7,776 nucleotides of DNA from CAZUFB01 sp048173955. Lineage in GTDB: Bacteria > Actinomycetota > Coriobacteriia > Coriobacteriales > UMGS124. The position numbers were made by a program, and so were the translations under genes. Positions 5,233 to 7,776 of this stretch are shown in pieces; position 1 is the first letter of the stretch, and the number at the start of each line of letters is the position of its first letter. The stretch lies in assembly GCA_048173955.1 (NCBI GenBank), contig DBEYOB010000030.1, positions 1 through 7,776 of the forward strand, given 5' to 3'. The notes beneath the pieces were generated by a model. That model ran no database searches. It saw only the letters and a list, made by a program, of their open reading frames with translations, and was not told the origin of the DNA.

Positions 5233-7713
5233 ATGGCGGGCATAGCAAAGGGGACGGTATTCGGGGGACGCTACATCGTCCAGTCCCAGGTCGGCACCGG
5301 GGGCATGGCCACGGTCTATCGCGGCATAGACAGCGTGCTCGACCGCTCGGTGGCGATCAAGGTCATGCTGCCGCAGTACGCCAACGACCCCGCCTTCGCG
5401 CAGCGGTTCAAGCAGGAGGCGCAGGCGGCCGCGGCGCTGCAGAACCCCTACATCGTGCAGGTGTACGACTGGGGCCGCGACGAGACGACCGGCACCTACT
5501 ACATCGTGATGGAGTATCTGCGCGGGACCGACCTCAAGACCGGCATCCGCAGCCACGGGGCGCTCGCCCCGCGCAAGGTCGCCCAGATCGGCGCGCAGGT
5601 CTGCTCCGCCCTGGCCGTCGCCCACGCCCATGACATCATCCACCGCGACATCAAGCCGCAGAACATCATGATTCAGCCCAACGGCGACGCCAAGGTCATG
5701 GACTTCGGCATCGCACGGGCCAAGAACTCCCATCTCACCCAGACCAACTCCGTGCTCGGCACCGCCCACTATGTGTCGCCCGAGCAGGCGCAGGGCAAGG
5801 ACCTCGGCCCCACGAGCGACCTGTACTCGCTCGGCGTCGTCATGTACGAGGCCGCGACGGGCAAGCTCCCCTTCGACGGCGACGACGCGGTCTCGGTCGC
5901 GCTCAAGCAGGTCAACGAGCAGGCCGTCCCGCCGAGCGAGGTCAATCCCAACGTCGACGATCGGCTCGAGACCATCATCATGCGCTGCATGGCGAAAGAC
6001 CCGCGCCAGCGCTTCCAGACCGCCGACGAGCTGCGCCACGTGCTGAACAACTATATCAACGGCCGCCCGCTCGGCATCCCGACCTATGCTGGCGCCGCAC
6101 CCACCACGCGCCTCGCCAGCAACGGCACCGCGACGCAGATGCTCAGGCCCGGCGACGCGGGGCGCACCTCGACCCTGCGCGGCGGGACGACCGGCACCCA
6201 GCGCCTCGTGCGCGACGAGGGGCGCGGGGCGACCCAGCGCATGGGGCAGACGGGCCGCATGGCCGGCGCGAACGGCATGGGCGGCGTGGGGGCCGGCGGC
6301 GTCGGCATGAACACCACAACCGACCGGCGCAGCCGCAACGTGGCCCAGCAGCGGGACGGCATGAGCGGCGGGGCGATCGCCGGCATCACCGTCGTCGTCG
6401 TGATCGTCATCGCAGCCATCCTCTTCTTCGCGCTCACCAGCTGCAACAGCTGCTCGAACCAGGCCGCCACCAACCCCGGGACCGACGAGCAGACCCAGGC
6501 GTCCGAGAAGGTCAAGGTCCCCGACGTCGAGAACCAGACCGAGCAGGTCGCCCGCAACCGCATCGAGGACGAGGGCCTCAAGGTCGGCACGACCTCGCAG
6601 GAGAGCAGCAGCACCGTCGACAAGGGCAAGGTCATCCGCACGAGTCCCGCCGCCGGCACGGAGGTCGACGAGGGCTCGACGGTGAACCTGGTCGTCAGCT
6701 CTGGCCCTCAGAACGCCTCGCTTCCCACGCTGAACAAGGGCATGGCCGAGACGGCCGCCGTGAGCGCGCTCAAGGCCGCCGGCTTCAACCCGCAGCACGA
6801 CGCGACGCTCGACGCCTACGACGCCGAGGCCGCCGAGGGCACGTTCCTGCTCATCGACCCCTCGATCGCCAACAAGGTCAACCTCGAGAAGGGTGCGACC
6901 GTCAAGTACGGCCTGAGCAAGGGCGTCGACCCGGCCACGCTCAAGACCGCCGTGCCGACCGGCCTGGTAGGGGCGTACTACACCGACGCCGAGGCCGCCG
7001 TGACCGCCGCCGAGCTCACCCCGAACACCCAGTGGATCAACGACGACACCGTGGGCGAGGGCTACGTCGTCCGCGTCGACCCCGGCGAGGGCACCGGCGA
7101 GCTCGACAAGAAGTCGACCGTGACGATCTACGTCAGCAGCGGCCCGGCGCCCATCACGCTCGACGACTACACGGGCGGCACGTGGAGCGGCGGGACCGCC
7201 CAGGCGACCCTGCAGAACCTCGGCCTCAACGCCATCCTCGACACCTCGACCCCGGCACCCAGCGCCGGGCAGGCGGGCATGGTCTACGCCACCGACCCCG
7301 GAGCCGGCGCCACGGTCGAAAAGGGCGAGACCGTCGTCATCTACGCCTACGGCGACTACGTCCCGCCGGCGCCGACGTCGGCCGTCGTCTCCGACTACAC
7401 CGGATGGAGCGCCCAGAGCGCCATCGACGGTCTGACCAACGCGGGGTTCTACAACGTGTCGGTCGTTGACGAGAACGGCAGCACCGTCTCCGGCAACTTC
7501 GGCGACTACACGGTCACCGGCATCGACCAGGCCGGCCAAGACACGCCGTTCGGCAGCACCATCATCGTGCGCGTGCAGTCGCCCACACCGGTGACGCCCG
7601 AAGAGCCCGACAACCCGAGCGAGGGTGGTTCGGGCACCGGCGAGGGCGGGTCAGGCAGCGGCGAGGGCGGCGGAACCGACATCGGCAACGGCGCCTCCCC
7701 CGCCAGCGCCTAA
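5233..7713 (+). CDS. pknB: PASTA-domain Ser/Thr protein kinase (PknB-like)
   Basis: The product is 826 aa from the chosen ATG (836 aa from the ATG at 5203). The kinase domain spans about 12-275: glycine loop GTGGMATVY (21-29), catalytic K43, alpha-C E62, HRDIKPQN (137-144), DFG (157-159) and SPEQ (182-185). The activation loop keeps TQT at 169-171, like the T171/T173 pair autophosphorylated in M. tuberculosis PknB. Residues 276-378 are a long Gly/Thr/Arg-rich juxtamembrane segment with three T-Q-[RM]-[LM] motifs. The membrane helix is about 379-401, followed by a CNSC motif (404-407). Outside lie five PASTA-like repeats at about 427-490, 497-564, 570-637, 641-706 and 717-783. The first is canonical (KVPDVENQT, ending VVSSGP); the others drift in their openings and lengths. 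Family knowledge says such repeats bind peptidoglycan fragments or lipid II. A Gly/Ser/Glu low-complexity tail (784-826) ends the protein. It is the only kinase in the window and is probably the partner of the PP2C phosphatase. Confidence 0.95.
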   Translation: MAGIAKGTVFGGRYIVQSQVGTGGMATVYRGIDSVLDRSVAIKVMLPQYANDPAFAQRFKQEAQAAAALQNPYIVQVYDWGRDETTGTYYIVMEYLRGTDLKTGIRSHGALAPRKVAQIGAQVCSALAVAHAHDIIHRDIKPQNIMIQPNGDAKVMDFGIARAKNSHLTQTNSVLGTAHYVSPEQAQGKDLGPTSDLYSLGVVMYEAATGKLPFDGDDAVSVALKQVNEQAVPPSEVNPNVDDRLETIIMRCMAKDPRQRFQTADELRHVLNNYINGRPLGIPTYAGAAPTTRLASNGTATQMLRPGDAGRTSTLRGGTTGTQRLVRDEGRGATQRMGQTGRMAGANGMGGVGAGGVGMNTTTDRRSRNVAQQRDGMSGGAIAGITVVVVIVIAAILFFALTSCNSCSNQAATNPGTDEQTQASEKVKVPDVENQTEQVARNRIEDEGLKVGTTSQESSSTVDKGKVIRTSPAAGTEVDEGSTVNLVVSSGPQNASLPTLNKGMAETAAVSALKAAGFNPQHDATLDAYDAEAAEGTFLLIDPSIANKVNLEKGATVKYGLSKGVDPATLKTAVPTGLVGAYYTDAEAAVTAAELTPNTQWINDDTVGEGYVVRVDPGEGTGELDKKSTVTIYVSSGPAPITLDDYTGGTWSGGTAQATLQNLGLNAILDTSTPAPSAGQAGMVYATDPGAGATVEKGETVVIYAYGDYVPPAPTSAVVSDYTGWSAQSAIDGLTNAGFYNVSVVDENGSTVSGNFGDYTVTGIDQAGQDTPFGSTIIVRVQSPTPVTPEEPDNPSEGGSGTGEGGSGSGEGGGTDIGNGASPASA
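7621..7677 (+). repeat. 21-bp in-frame tandem repeat coding the kinase's Gly/Ser/Glu tail
   Basis: Two full 21-bp units (7621-7641 and 7642-7662) and a partial third (from 7663) encode EGGSGTG, EGGSGSG and EGGGT at the end of the PASTA kinase. The units differ mainly at third codon positions. This suggests either old duplication with drift or selection for a flexible acidic Gly-rich tail rather than a recent DNA expansion. The tail lies outside the membrane, after the last PASTA repeat. Confidence 0.75.
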
Positions 7714-7718
7714 CCGAC

Positions 7719-7722
7719 GGAG
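7719..7722 (+). promoter_or_regulatory. Possible ribosome binding site of a downstream gene
   Basis: GGAG, extended as GACGGAG from 7716, sits 6 nt after the kinase stop codon and 5 nt before an ATG at 7728. The spacing is slightly short but workable. The hairpin at 7725-7754 begins just after it, so ribosome access to the start codon could be restricted. The downstream gene itself is not confirmed. Confidence 0.35.
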
Positions 7723-7724
7723 CA

Positions 7725-7754
7725 CGCATGCGCCCGCGCCGCCGGGTGCATGCG
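7725..7754 (+). terminator. Strong hairpin after pknB: possible terminator or start-codon-masking stem
   Basis: CGCATGCGCCCG (7725-7736) pairs with CGGGTGCATGCG (7743-7754) across a 6-nt loop (7737-7742). The stem is 12 bp with one G-U wobble at 7732/7747. It starts 11 nt after the kinase stop codon. No T-tract follows, since the next bases are purine-rich, so it is not a canonical intrinsic terminator. It could still act as a transcript-end stabiliser or a weak terminator. Because one arm contains the ATG at 7728, it could instead control translation of a next gene. Confidence 0.4.
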
Positions 7755-7776
7755 GATACGAGAGCAAGAGCGAGAG
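7728..7776 (+). CDS. Possible start of a further gene, cut by window end
   Basis: An ATG at 7728 follows a GGAG sequence and opens a frame with no stop through the 16 codons that remain (MRPRRRVHADTRARAR). The peptide is extremely Arg-rich. That could be a basic N-terminus but is equally what GC-rich non-coding sequence yields, and the first codons lie inside a strong hairpin. No family can be recognised. I list it because the position, 14 nt after the kinase stop, would suit an operon member. Confidence 0.25.
   Translation, partial: MRPRRRVHADTRARAR

Noticed and set aside
2872..7539. 1555-codon open frame on the minus strand, antisense to the fusion and kinase genes
   Set aside because: It is a shadow of GC-rich coding sequence. 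Its composition is Gly/Val/Arg/Asp/His-rich without recognisable domains, it runs through the intergenic gap, and the plus-strand genes have complete catalytic motifs.

Overview
The window is a high-GC, strongly actinobacterial-looking stretch carrying one co-directional gene cluster on the + strand. Its order is FHA-domain protein (3' end only), small membrane-anchored FHA protein, PP2C-type Ser/Thr phosphatase, SEDS polymerase fused to a class B penicillin-binding protein, then a PASTA-domain Ser/Thr kinase. This matches the order fhaA-fhaB-pstP-rodA-pbpA-(pknA)-pknB known from Mycobacterium and other Actinobacteria, except that rodA and pbpA are one reading frame and no pknA is present. The very high GC, the fused SEDS-PBP and the single kinase make me favour the class Coriobacteriia (Eggerthella/Olsenella/Collinsella relatives). 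That placement is an inference and has not been tested.

Layout: 2-328 is the C-terminal FHA domain of a protein that begins before the window. 332-745 is the FhaB-like protein. 742-2343 is the phosphatase, starting in an ATGA overlap with fhaB and carrying an unusual disordered N-terminal extension of about 165 residues. 2347-5127 is the 926-residue RodA-PbpA fusion. 5128-5232 is the only real intergenic gap (105 bp). 5233-7713 is the PASTA kinase. After its stop codon lies a strong 12-bp hairpin (7725-7754) that overlaps a possible start codon of a further gene running off the window.

How the parts fit: the kinase would sense cell-wall material such as muropeptides or lipid II through five extracytoplasmic PASTA-like repeats and phosphorylate targets inside the cell. 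The phosphatase reverses this, and the FHA proteins read phosphothreonine marks. The fused SEDS-PBP is the effector machine, which polymerises and cross-links peptidoglycan during growth or division. The most notable points are the single-chain glycosyltransferase/transpeptidase, the phosphatase's long N-terminal tail, three repeated T-Q-[RM]-[LM] motifs in the kinase juxtamembrane segment, and the hairpin over the downstream start codon. I saw no mobile elements, CRISPR arrays, tRNA or rRNA genes.
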